From: an uncultured Gammaproteobacteria bacterium
GTDB lineage: Bacteria > Pseudomonadota > Gammaproteobacteria > Eutrophobiales > Eutrophobiaceae
Direction of reading: 5' to 3'
Length of the DNA stretch: 64,000 nucleotides
Assembly (NCBI GenBank): GCA_951812995.1
Contig: CATOTD010000006.1
Location: forward strand, 248,001-312,000
The notes under the pieces are model-generated. The model made no database searches and was not told the origin of the DNA. It was given only the letters and a program-made list of their open reading frames with translations. Below are positions 17,806 through 26,463 of the stretch, one piece after another. The position numbers and the translations under genes are program-made. How positions within the stretch are numbered: position 1 is the stretch's first letter; each line of letters starts with the position of its first letter.

Positions 17806-19047
17806 CTAGCCTGATTTTTTAAAGACCAGGGTGCCATTAGTGCCACCAAAGCCGAATGAATTGGAAAGTGTGACATTAATTTTCATTTCTCGCGCAACAT
17901 GTGGGACATAATCCAGATCACATTCAGGATCACATTCATCAAGGTTTATAGTTGGTGGTGCGACCTGATCACGAATAGCCAAAATGGAGAATATCGTCTC
18001 TACGCCGCCAGCCGCGCCTAGTAAATGACCAATCATTGATTTTGTTGAACTGATTGCCACCGAGTGGGCGTTTTCTGCAAAGACTTGTTTTACTGCTTTT
18101 GTCTCCGCCACATCACCAACCAGCGTAGAGGTTCCATGGGCATTGATATAATCAACTGCATCGTTGCTCATCTCGGCATTGACTAAAGCGCTCGCCATGC
18201 ATCGGGCCGCACCCTCACCATTTTCTGATGGCGCAGTCATATGGTAGGCATCACTGCTCATGCCGTAACCGGCGACTTCTGCATATATAGGTGCGCCGCG
18301 TTGCTTTGCATGTTCGTACGCTTCAAGCACAACAACACCGGCCCCATCGCTCAATACAAAACCGTCTCTGTCCCGGTCCCAGGGACGACTGGCACGTTCT
18401 GGATCATCATTCCTGGTTGAGATTGCCCGGGCTGAGGCAAATCCTGCCAAACCATTTTCAGATGTCGCCATTTCTGCACCACCTGCGATCATGACATCAG
18501 CATCACCATATTCTATCAATCTGGCAGCACTGCCGATATTATGCGTCCCGGTCGCGCAAGCTGTCGCAATAGCGAAATTAGGACCTTTCAGGCCGTACAT
18601 GATGGAGAGATGACCTGAGATCATATTGATGATGTTGGACGGAATAAAAAACGGCGATACTTTTCGCGGGCCACCATTGATAAATTGTCGAGTGTTTTTC
18701 TCAATACCCGGCAAACCACCAATCCCTGAACCAATAGCTACGCCAATACGTGCGGCATTTTTTTCCGTGACTTCCAATTTTGCATCCTGAATCGCTTGTA
18801 TACCTGCGACCAGACCGTAATGTATGAAGGGGTCCATTTTCTTTTGATCTTTTTTTGGAATGTATTGATCCAAATTCAGATCCCGTATCGACCCACCAAA
18901 GCGAACGCTAAAACTAGCGGTATCAAAATGCGTCAATGGTGCAATACCACTTTTACCAGCCAGAATATTACACCACGTTTCATCAACCGTATTACCGACC
19001 GGTGTTACCATACCTAAGCCAGTTACTACGATGCGACGTTTATTCAT
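17806..19047 (-). CDS. fabF: Beta-ketoacyl-ACP synthase II
   Basis: A 413-residue condensing enzyme of type II fatty acid synthesis. The catalytic triad is visible: C164 in [11 protein letters not shown]304 in NAHGTST and H341 in [10 protein letters not shown]. It extends acyl-ACP with malonyl-ACP. Length matches FabF. It follows acpP on the minus strand, separated by 71 bp that contain a terminator-like hairpin, so it may be made at a lower level than ACP. Confidence 0.96.
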   Translation of the reverse strand: MNKRRIVVTGLGMVTPVGNTVDETWCNILAGKSGIAPLTHFDTASFSVRFGGSIRDLNLDQYIPKKDQKKMDPFIHYGLVAGIQAIQDAKLEVTEKNAARIGVAIGSGIGGLPGIEKNTRQFINGGPRKVSPFFIPSNIINMISGHLSIMYGLKGPNFAIATACATGTHNIGSAARLIEYGDADVMIAGGAEMATSENGLAGFASARAISTRNDDPERASRPWDRDRDGFVLSDGAGVVVLEAYEHAKQRGAPIYAEVAGYGMSSDAYHMTAPSENGEGAARCMASALVNAEMSNDAVDYINAHGTSTLVGDVAETKAVKQVFAENAHSVAISSTKSMIGHLLGAAGGVETIFSILAIRDQVAPPTINLDECDPECDLDYVPHVAREMKINVTLSNSFGFGGTNGTLVFKKSG

Positions 19048-19062
19048 TTACGCCATGACTCA

Positions 19063-19096
19063 TAAAAAAACCCGCGTCAGGAAATCATGACGTGAC
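19063..19096 (-). terminator. Terminator-like hairpin between acpP and fabF
   Basis: Read on the minus strand, CGTCA-TGATTTCC-TGACG is followed by CGGG and seven T residues. It lies 23 bp after the acpP stop codon and before the fabF start. The stem is short (5 perfect pairs, extendable with a mismatch). It could act as a partial terminator that keeps acpP transcripts more abundant than fabF. Confidence 0.55.
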
Positions 19097-19118
19097 CTTG
19101 GATATCCTAGATTATTGA

Positions 19119-19352
19119 TTACAGATGTGCGTTAATGTAGTTGATTGCCTGATCAACTGTTGTGATATTTTCGGCCTCGTCATCTGGAATTTCAGTTTTG
19201 AATTCCTCTTCCAATGCCATGACCAACTCAACCGTATCTAAAGAGTCTGCACCTAAATCATCAACGAAAGAAGCCTCATTTGTGACCTCTTCTTCTTTAA
19301 CGTCGAGTTGTTCTACAACGATTTTTTTTACACGTTCTTCAATACTGTTCAT
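19119..19352 (-). CDS. acpP: Acyl carrier protein
   Basis: A 77-residue acidic helical carrier. The phosphopantetheine attachment serine is S37 in [12 protein letters not shown] start it at the ATG at 19350-19352 ([10 protein letters not shown]); a longer in-frame reading up to 19388 is unlikely, because the extra residues are not part of ACP and an AGGGAGG ribosome-binding site (19364-19370) lies correctly before the shorter start. It carries acyl intermediates for FabF, FabG and FabH, all encoded beside it. Confidence 0.96.
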   Translation of the reverse strand: MNSIEERVKKIVVEQLDVKEEEVTNEASFVDDLGADSLDTVELVMALEEEFKTEIPDDEAENITTVDQAINYINAHL

Positions 19353-19504
19353 GATTAATAAATCCTCCCTTAGCGGCCTGTCAGCCATTTTTTATGTGCT
19401 AAGTTTAGTGAAATGAAATATTCTTGCAACTTAAGATTATATTAAGTATAAAATAATATATAAAACAATAATATATATTTATTTCTTAAAGTAAATAATA
19501 GGAT

Positions 19505-20254
19505 TTATCCCATATACATACCTCCATTTACACTGATCGTTTGTCCCGTAATATAGCTTGCCTCATCTGCTGCCAGAAAATCTACTACAGTGGCAATTTC
19601 TTCGGGCCGACCCAAACGGCCTAACGCGATTTGAGTTAATACTGCATCGCGCACAGCAGACGTTAATTCATGCGTCATGTCAGTCTCTATAAAACCGGGT
19701 GCCACCGCATTAACGGTGATGCCTCTTGAACCGACTTCTCTTGCCAGTGAGCGCGTAAAACCGATCATGCCCGCTTTTGCTGCTGCATAATTGCACTGCC
19801 CAGAATTTCCTGACAACCCTGTTACCGAACTGATATTGATGATGCGTCCGTAACGTGTTTTTATCATCGCGCGTAGACATAATTTTGTTACGCGATACAT
19901 GCCAGTCAGATTAGTATTGATGACCTCTTCCCAGTCAGCGTCTTGCATGCGCATTAATAAATTATCGCGGGTTATACCTGCATTGTTGACAAGAATATCA
20001 GGTGCCTTGAATGCCTTGAGATTATTATCAAAAATCTCAATCGACGATTTATCTGCGATATCGAGTACCAGACCTGTTCCAGAAGCGTTATCTGCCGTCA
20101 GATCGGTTGTGATTTTCCTAGCCGCTACCTCAGTCGTAGCAGTACCGATAACAAACGCACCTTGTTTTATAAATCTGTTTGCAATTGCCTTACCAATACC
20201 GCGGCTGGCACCCGTAATCAAAACCACCTTACCTTTGTATTTTTCTGTTACCAT
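19505..20254 (-). CDS. fabG: 3-oxoacyl-ACP reductase
   Basis: A 249-residue short-chain dehydrogenase. The NADPH loop TGASRGIG is at 14-21, with NNAG near 90-93 and the catalytic set S143, Y156 and K160 (CNYAAAKAG). It reduces beta-ketoacyl-ACP in each elongation round. A 152-bp AT-rich gap separates it from acpP and 186 bp from fabH. In most gammaproteobacteria fabD sits between fabH and fabG; here that interval holds no such gene. Confidence 0.95.
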   Translation of the reverse strand: MVTEKYKGKVVLITGASRGIGKAIANRFIKQGAFVIGTATTEVAARKITTDLTADNASGTGLVLDIADKSSIEIFDNNLKAFKAPDILVNNAGITRDNLLMRMQDADWEEVINTNLTGMYRVTKLCLRAMIKTRYGRIINISSVTGLSGNSGQCNYAAAKAGMIGFTRSLAREVGSRGITVNAVAPGFIETDMTHELTSAVRDAVLTQIALGRLGRPEEIATVVDFLAADEASYITGQTISVNGGMYMG

Positions 20255-20440
20255 GAATTTTCTATTATCTTGATAATTTTCTCAATGCTGCTTCCTCATG
20301 CGTAGACCTCATGCGTAGAATAGATTGCTAATTTTTTATTACTACGTTTACTAATTCAGAAAGCACTCTACCATGAACACATTCTATTATCTTTTCAGTA
20401 CGCAAAATTTTTAACTCAACCGCTCGCTACCGGTTACATT

Positions 20441-21406
20441 TTAATAGCGCAATAACACCGAGCCCCAGGTAAAACCACCGCCAAATGCCTCTAGTAAAAC
20501 AATATCGCCGACCTTGATGCGGCCATCTCTGACAGCAATATCGAGTGCTAATGGAACCGATGCCGCCGAGGTATTGCCATGTTTATCAACCGTGACAATG
20601 ACGCGGTCCATAGGCATACCGAGTTTTTTTGCGGTGGCGGATATAATGCGTATGTTAGCTTGATGTGGCACTAACCAGTCTATCTCTTCTTTTTGAATCG
20701 AGTTTGCGGCCAGGGTTTCATCGACAATACGCCCCAGCGTATTAACAGCAACTTTAAAAACCTCGTTGCCCTGCATGGTGAGGAAAGCCTGATTGGCCTT
20801 TAGTTTATCATAATTGGATGAAATACCAGCCGGGACATTTAATAAATTTGCATACTGACCATCAGCGTGTATGTGACTTGATAAAATACCCTGTGTTGCG
20901 CTTGCTTGCATAATCACAGCACCCGCTCCATCGCCAAAAATAACGGATGTGTTTCGATCTTGCCAATCAATAATGCGTGAGATGGTTTCAGCACCGATTA
21001 CCAAGACGCATTTTGCACTGCCATTACGGATAAACTGATCAGCGATATTGACAACATAAATAAAACCAGTGCAAACGGCCTGGACATCAAATGCTGGACA
21101 ACCATGAATGTGTAACCGCTGTTGTACAAGGCAAGCTGTACTAGGGAAGATCAAATCAGGTGTGGTAGTAGCAATAATAATCAAATCAATATCATCGGCC
21201 TTGATCTTGGCATCTGCTATGGCAGCTAAAGCGGCTTTTTCAGCAAGATCAGAAGTGGTTTCATCAACAGCCGCGATATGGCGTTTCTCTATGCCAGTAC
21301 GCGAATATATCCACTCATCTGAGGTATCAATCCTTGATTCAAGATCAGTATTGGTCAAGATATGTTCAGGCAAATAAGAGCCGGTACCAGTGATTCTTGA
21401 ATACAT
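20441..21406 (-). CDS. fabH: Beta-ketoacyl-ACP synthase III
   Basis: A 321-residue condensing enzyme that starts fatty acid synthesis from acetyl-CoA and malonyl-ACP. The catalytic Cys is C112 ([12 protein letters not shown]), with the His in [10 protein letters not shown] and the Asn in [11 protein letters not shown]. The start abuts the plsX stop with no gap (21406/21407), so translation coupling with plsX is likely. The C-terminus [14 protein letters not shown] is typical. Confidence 0.96.
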   Translation of the reverse strand: MYSRITGTGSYLPEHILTNTDLESRIDTSDEWIYSRTGIEKRHIAAVDETTSDLAEKAALAAIADAKIKADDIDLIIIATTTPDLIFPSTACLVQQRLHIHGCPAFDVQAVCTGFIYVVNIADQFIRNGSAKCVLVIGAETISRIIDWQDRNTSVIFGDGAGAVIMQASATQGILSSHIHADGQYANLLNVPAGISSNYDKLKANQAFLTMQGNEVFKVAVNTLGRIVDETLAANSIQKEEIDWLVPHQANIRIISATAKKLGMPMDRVIVTVDKHGNTSAASVPLALDIAVRDGRIKVGDIVLLEAFGGGFTWGSVLLRY

Positions 21407-22435
21407 TTATAGACTTTGCCTGTCGATTAGCAATTGTTCGAGCTTCGCATTAATTTTCTTCGGAATATTGTTTTCTACTTCGATAATCGCTTCTTCAATC
21501 GCGGTCGCGAATGATACTCGGTCGGCCCCACCGTGGCTTTTAATAACAATACCGCGCAAACCTAACAATGATGCCCCATTATAATTTTTTGGATCGACTT
21601 TTCGCTCGAAAGCCTTCAGTATCGGCATGGCTACAATAGCGGCGAACTTAGCATAGAGACTACTTGTAAATTGTATTGTGGCATGATGGCGAAGAAATTC
21701 AGCCAGCCCTTCGCTTGCTTTTAACGTGATATTGCCGACAAAACCATCACAGACAATCACATCAATATCACCCACATACAAGTCTGTGCCTTCAACAAAC
21801 CCAATGTAATTTAAATGACTTTCTGCCAACAGGGTAGCGGCTTGCCTAACACGATCATTGCCTTTAATGTCTTCTTCACCAACATTAAGCAAGGCAATGC
21901 TTGGGCTTTCCTTACCTTCAGCAGCACTGACCAATTCCGCACCCATGATCGCAAATTGAAATAGTTGCTCGGAACTTGAATCCACATTAGCACCTAGATC
22001 CAACACATGCGTGTGCCCATTTTTGCCTGGCAAGGTCGTACAAATGGCGGGACGATCCATGCCGGGAAGCATTTTTAAGATAAAACGTGAGGTGGCCATG
22101 AGTGCCCCGGTATTCCCGGCACTGACGCAGGCTGCTGCATGACCATCGCGTACTAATTCGATAGCAACACGCATGGAAGACTCTTTTTTATTGCGTAATG
22201 CCTGTGAGGGTGCCTCGTGCATTTCGACTACTTCAGGCGCATGAATCAATGCGATTTGTTCGTTTTTTAGCGCATTATGCTTATTCAATTCTGCACGCAA
22301 GACATCTTCTTTACCGACCAGGATCAGTTGTAAAGTTTTATGTTTTTTGAGCACCAAGATTGTAGCCGGCACAATTTCTGAAGGACCATGATCCCCACCC
22401 ATTGCGTCTATCGCGATAATTGATGTCAAGGGCAT
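21407..22435 (-). CDS. plsX: Phosphate acyltransferase PlsX
   Basis: A 342-residue protein with family marks DAMGGDHGP at the N-terminus, SAGNTGALMA and DLGANVD in the middle, and VCDGFVGNI later. It makes acyl-phosphate from acyl-ACP, which PlsY uses to begin phospholipid synthesis. It follows rpmF by 63 bp and directly joins fabH, the conserved yceD-rpmF-plsX-fabH arrangement. Confidence 0.96.
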   Translation of the reverse strand: MPLTSIIAIDAMGGDHGPSEIVPATILVLKKHKTLQLILVGKEDVLRAELNKHNALKNEQIALIHAPEVVEMHEAPSQALRNKKESSMRVAIELVRDGHAAACVSAGNTGALMATSRFILKMLPGMDRPAICTTLPGKNGHTHVLDLGANVDSSSEQLFQFAIMGAELVSAAEGKESPSIALLNVGEEDIKGNDRVRQAATLLAESHLNYIGFVEGTDLYVGDIDVIVCDGFVGNITLKASEGLAEFLRHHATIQFTSSLYAKFAAIVAMPILKAFERKVDPKNYNGASLLGLRGIVIKSHGGADRVSFATAIEEAIIEVENNIPKKINAKLEQLLIDRQSL

Positions 22436-22498
22436 TTGACGAAGCAGAGCGAATAACGCATCTCTTAAAAAGACAGGGCTGATATGAAGTCAGGTTGC

Positions 22499-22684
22499 TT
22501 ATGTTTGATCTTCTTTAACGTTGACTACTTTGCGACCGCGATAATATCCGTCTGCACATATATTATGGCGCAAATGCACCTTACCAGATGTGGGTTCAAT
22601 GGATAACGCAGCCGCAGTCAAGGCATCATGTGAACGACGCATATCACGTCTGGAACTTGATTTTTTTGTTTTCTGAACGGCCAT
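22499..22684 (-). CDS. rpmF: Ribosomal protein bL32
   Basis: A 61-residue protein starting [20 protein letters not shown], the hallmark of bL32, with [14 protein letters not shown] at the C-terminal half. The zinc-binding cysteines found in some bL32 versions are absent. It lies between yceD and plsX as in most proteobacteria. An AGGAG ribosome-binding site precedes the start. Confidence 0.96.
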   Translation of the reverse strand: MAVQKTKKSSSRRDMRRSHDALTAAALSIEPTSGKVHLRHNICADGYYRGRKVVNVKEDQT

Positions 22685-22721
22685 GACTACGAGTCTCCTA
22701 ATATTAATGAACTATAATTTT

Positions 22722-23270
22722 TCAATTTTTTTCCTTCATCAGTGCGGCTAATCCAGCGAATGGTAGCCGTTTTATGTCTGCATTAATTCGGTTCAAATTA
22801 CTGACACTGGAACATTTATCCTCTGGATGCAACGCTGATAACGGCATGGATAGCAATAATTCATCCGCAATCAGATCATCAATAATAATGGCATCATTAT
22901 CAAGTTGTAATGGTTCATATCCTTCCGCTAATGTATCTAGTCTATCGGTTTCCTTAACGACAGCTAGTAGCGAATTTGTATGGATATCAACGATAACCGG
23001 TTCAAAACATCTTTGACATGCAAGCCTTACTTTAGCCTCAATACTAGACTCAACAACGCATAGGCCTGACTCATCAAAATCAAAACTAAGGCTATATTTC
23101 AGCCCTCCCCTGCTGTCCAGTAACAATCCTGTCAGTCGAGTCAATACAGAAAGCTGGATTTCTCCCGCGATTCGCTCTCTGGTTTTTGCCAGGCGTAATG
23201 GCTGTATAGACTGCCTCTGATTAGATACCATCAGGCGACGGATTTTAGCGGCAGGGCCTGCCGCTGTCAA
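22722..23270 (-). CDS. yceD: YceD family protein (DUF177)
   Basis: A 182-residue DUF177 protein with the family's CQRCFEPV motif near residue 90, here with one CxxC only. YceD proteins are conserved upstream of rpmF and have been linked to 23S rRNA accumulation. It is the first gene of the yceD-rpmF-plsX-fabH run and is divergent from the maf-like gene across a 96-bp interval that probably holds both promoters. Confidence 0.9.
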   Translation of the reverse strand: MTAAGPAAKIRRLMVSNQRQSIQPLRLAKTRERIAGEIQLSVLTRLTGLLLDSRGGLKYSLSFDFDESGLCVVESSIEAKVRLACQRCFEPVIVDIHTNSLLAVVKETDRLDTLAEGYEPLQLDNDAIIIDDLIADELLLSMPLSALHPEDKCSSVSNLNRINADIKRLPFAGLAALMKEKN

Positions 23271-23366
23271 AATAATATTCAGTGTATTTTTCTGCGTTAT
23301 TTGATATTTATTAAAATTTGTTCAAAATGAAAATCATAATCGCACTGATGGAAAATCAATTTCAAC

Positions 23367-23942
23367 TTGAACATAATACTTGCATCATCATCGCCCTATC
23401 GACAAGCACTGCTCAAGAGACTTCAGATCGGATTTACAACTGAATGCCCCGATATTGATGAAACCGCTTTCCAAGACGAATCTATCCATGATTATGTTGT
23501 CCGTTTAGCTGCAGAAAAAGCGCAACAGATCGCCGCTAAACATGCCAATGCGATTATCATCGGTTCGGATCAGGCACTTGAGTGCGAGGGGAAAATACTG
23601 ACTAAACCAGGCACGCATGTCAATGCTAGGCAACAGTTGATGGCTATGCGTAATAAAACATTATCATTTTACACGGGGCTTTGTGTCATTAATGCCGCAG
23701 ACAATGGATCTGAAAAGGATGTCATCACCTACAGCGTCTCTTTCAGGGACCTCCAAGCAATGGAAATAGAAACGTATTTGAACAAAGAGCGGCCTTATGA
23801 TTGCGCCGGTAGCTTCAAATCGGAAGCACTTGGTATCAGTCTTATCGCAAAGATGACAGGCGATGATCCGACCGCATTGATTGGATTGCCTTTGATCAGA
23901 TTATGTGAAATGTTGCGGCATCAGGGAATCAACATTCCTTAG
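23367..23942 (+). CDS. yceF: Maf family nucleotide pyrophosphatase, YceF type
   Basis: A 191-residue house-cleaning nucleotidase. ILASSSPYRQALL is the Maf N-terminal signature; PDIDET, GSDQALECEG and YDCAGSFKSE follow. The SDQ and CAGSFKSE forms point to the YceF subgroup, which hydrolyses 7-methyl-GTP. The start appears to be TTG at 23367, since no in-frame ATG precedes the signature. It is divergent from yceD and convergent with the protease gene 17 bp away. Confidence 0.9.
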   Translation: MNIILASSSPYRQALLKRLQIGFTTECPDIDETAFQDESIHDYVVRLAAEKAQQIAAKHANAIIIGSDQALECEGKILTKPGTHVNARQQLMAMRNKTLSFYTGLCVINAADNGSEKDVITYSVSFRDLQAMEIETYLNKERPYDCAGSFKSEALGISLIAKMTGDDPTALIGLPLIRLCEMLRHQGINIP

Positions 23943-23959
23943 TTATCGCTTGCATCTGT

Positions 23960-24892
23960 CTACTCCAAGCGGGTGGTGTTATTCAAACTTTGTAGCATGA
24001 CAGCGCCTATTTGCTTGGCAAATCGATCCAGGTAATTCTCTTGCATGGTAAAATCAATCATATTCTCTACACCAATAATATCACGTGCTACTTCGCTAGC
24101 ACTTGCGAGTTCATCCACCAATCCCAGTTGCATAGATTCTTGACCTGACCAGAACAATCCAGAAAAAAGTTTTTCATCATCAAGCAGTCGTTCCCCCCGG
24201 CCGTCTTTTACAGCCGCAATGAATTGCTGATGGATCTCATTTAGCAGTCCTTGCACGTGACTTTTTTCATCGGCTTTAAGTGGCTTGAACGGGTCCATGA
24301 AATCCTTGCTCTTACCAGCATGTAAAACCCGACGCTCAATCCCCAGCTTGTCAATGGCATCAACAAATCCAAAGCCAGCCATGATTACACCGATCGAGCC
24401 GACAATACTGGCCTTGTTTGCATAAATCTTATCGGCCGCGACGGCAATGTAGTAGCCGCCAGAGGTGCATATATCCGTGATCACAGCATATACAGGTATG
24501 TCGGGATATTGCACCCTTAGCCGTTTGATTTCGTCATTAATGTAACCTGCTTGAACAGGACTGCCACCCGGGCTATTGATCCGTAAAATAATCCCATGTG
24601 TATTTTTATGTTCAAAGGCTTTCCTCAGACTGGTGACAACATAATCCGCCCGAGCTTGCGTATCAGCTGCAATAACACCATTGATCTCGATTAAAGCGGT
24701 ATGTTTATCACTGTTAAAGTCTCCAAATTCGGTTTCACTAACAAAATAGATGATGAGAAAGGTCAGCAAATATAATGCAAACAGCATCTTAAAAAAAATA
24801 CCCCAGCGCCTATTTCTGCGTTGTTCGCGAAGCACTTCTCGGGCCAATTCATTAACGATTGATTGATCAAATTTATCTTTATTATCAGTCAT
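23960..24892 (-). CDS. sppA: Signal peptide peptidase SppA (S49 family, short form)
   Basis: A 310-residue membrane protease with one membrane segment (about 31-50). The catalytic serine is S144 in CTSGGYYIA and the likely general-base lysine is K196 in HAGKSKDFMDPF. NSPGG near 106-110 is conserved. It degrades leftover signal peptides in the inner membrane. The size matches the 36-kDa form rather than the duplicated E. coli SppA. It lies next to rluC, the common gammaproteobacterial order. Confidence 0.92.
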   Translation of the reverse strand: MTDNKDKFDQSIVNELAREVLREQRRNRRWGIFFKMLFALYLLTFLIIYFVSETEFGDFNSDKHTALIEINGVIAADTQARADYVVTSLRKAFEHKNTHGIILRINSPGGSPVQAGYINDEIKRLRVQYPDIPVYAVITDICTSGGYYIAVAADKIYANKASIVGSIGVIMAGFGFVDAIDKLGIERRVLHAGKSKDFMDPFKPLKADEKSHVQGLLNEIHQQFIAAVKDGRGERLLDDEKLFSGLFWSGQESMQLGLVDELASASEVARDIIGVENMIDFTMQENYLDRFAKQIGAVMLQSLNNTTRLE

Positions 24893-25006
24893 ATACTAAT
24901 ATAATTTAATGTTTATTATAGTTTTTTGTGTATTGATTATTTGTCTTTATGCTTCATCTCGATGACAAAAGCTAAGGACACAGTTATTCAAGCCTCTGCC
25001 TGCAAA

Positions 25007-25972
25007 TTATATTGCGCTATCACTCAACAGTGCCAGAAAATTAATCAGATTTTGTTCAAGTGGTGCATTGACAAGTAGTTGCTGTTGGTTGACGGGAGAT
25101 TGAAATCTTAACGTTTTTGCATGTAGAAACATGCGCCGCAGCCCCAGTTTTCTATATTCCCGATTTATTGTACGATCGCCATACTTCAGATCACCTATGA
25201 CTGGATGTCCTATAGTAGCACTGTGTACGCGTATTTGATGCGTGCGTCCAGTAAGCAGTTTAATATCAGCGAGCGTTGCTGTTTTAAATATACGTTCATG
25301 CGCAAATATTGTCGTCGCCGACCTCCCGTTTTTATCGACCGTGACAACACGTTCACCTGCGCGAGCAGTGTTTTTGCGTAATGCCGCCTTAACAGTTATT
25401 TCTTTTTTTGTAATTCGTCCAGCCAAAAGTGCGCAATAGGACTTTGCTACTGCGCCACTATTCATACTTGTGTGCAATTGTCGCAACACAGGAATGCTTT
25501 TGGCAAGGATCAGGCAACCCGAAGTATCTTTATCCAATCGGTGGGCCAACTCCAGCTTTGCATAACGACCGCCAAGCGATCTGAATACTTCAATAACGCC
25601 ATAAGCCTGATCACTGCCGCTGTGGACTACAATCCCTGGCGGTTTGTTGATGATGATCAGACCTTCATCCTCGAAGAGGATGGAATTGATTATTTTCTCC
25701 TGTAAGGCACGGGTTGGGGTTGAAGTCGATTCACCACGTTCATCCAAATAAACAGGCGGGACACGTAAAATATCGCCTTCTGCTAATTTGTAGGTTTGTT
25801 TAATACGCCCACTATTTATTCGTACCTCGCCTTTTCTCAGCATTTGGTAGATGCGAGATTTAGGGATTTTGCCAAAATGACGAATAAGAAAATTGTCTAT
25901 TCGTTGGCCTGCGTTCTCCCTGGTTACAAATATTTGTTTTGAATTAACTTTTTTTGTACGGATTTGATTCAT
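25007..25972 (-). CDS. rluC: 23S rRNA pseudouridine synthase
   Basis: A 321-residue RluA-family enzyme with an N-terminal S4 RNA-binding domain (about 21-75) and the catalytic Asp D147 in AHRLDKDTSG. LTGRTHQIRVH is the other family signature. Position divergent to rne fits RluC, which modifies 23S positions 955, 2504 and 2580 in E. coli. The start is the ATG at 25972, about 490 bp from the rne start. Confidence 0.92.
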   Translation of the reverse strand: MNQIRTKKVNSKQIFVTRENAGQRIDNFLIRHFGKIPKSRIYQMLRKGEVRINSGRIKQTYKLAEGDILRVPPVYLDERGESTSTPTRALQEKIINSILFEDEGLIIINKPPGIVVHSGSDQAYGVIEVFRSLGGRYAKLELAHRLDKDTSGCLILAKSIPVLRQLHTSMNSGAVAKSYCALLAGRITKKEITVKAALRKNTARAGERVVTVDKNGRSATTIFAHERIFKTATLADIKLLTGRTHQIRVHSATIGHPVIGDLKYGDRTINREYRKLGLRRMFLHAKTLRFQSPVNQQQLLVNAPLEQNLINFLALLSDSAI

Positions 25973-26463
25973 TTTTTATTCGTTATTATTGCTGTCAACC
26001 CGCAAAATTGCTATATTAGCGGAACTGCTATGTTAAACGATTTAAATCACGCATTCAGATTAAGACCCGCCAGTGTTTATGCACACTATACACAGAGATT
26101 GGCATGAATTTGAGTGGATTAAATTTGTTTTTGGGTTTAGTCGTAAAGATGGGTCAGGCTATTAAGTCGGATAAATATATTCAAAATAAGATGTTTTATT
26201 TATGCAGTGCTAATGTAATCTGCCTTAAATTTTAAGATATATCACATTATTATGTAATTGGTAATGATTGAGATTTTAATCAAGTCGGTTTCGTACATTT
26301 TGCGAACACTTGATGAGTCGCAAACATAGGGTTGTAATCATGCTCAACCCAAACAAAATGAGCAAATAATTAAGTATCCGCGCTCCTGGCGCATGGGGTT
26401 TTTTTGAAAACACATCTGCTGTGTCCATGCAAGTTCGGTAGAGCGAGGATTAAGGAATAAAAA
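25973..26463 (+). promoter_or_regulatory. rluC-rne intergenic region with probable long rne leader
   Basis: A 491-bp gap between divergent rluC and rne with no gene seen. It contains a hairpin-forming pair TTGCGA (26300-26305) and TCGCAA (26318-26323). Nearer the gene, a GCGC-TCCTG-GCGC stem is followed by seven T residues (about 26377-26407), which looks terminator-like. In E. coli the long rne 5' leader folds into hairpins that let RNase E limit its own mRNA. The layout here is compatible with similar control, but I have no direct evidence. AAGGAA lies before the rne ATG. Confidence 0.55.

Noticed and set aside
19353..19388. A longer ACP reading starting 12 codons upstream
   Set aside because: The extra residues are not part of ACP and the Shine-Dalgarno sequence lies inside them, before the shorter start.
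20320..20420. A short minus-strand frame in the fabH-fabG gap as a fabD remnant
   Set aside because: It encodes about 30 residues with no FabD motif (no GQGSQ or GHSLGE), so it is likely chance.
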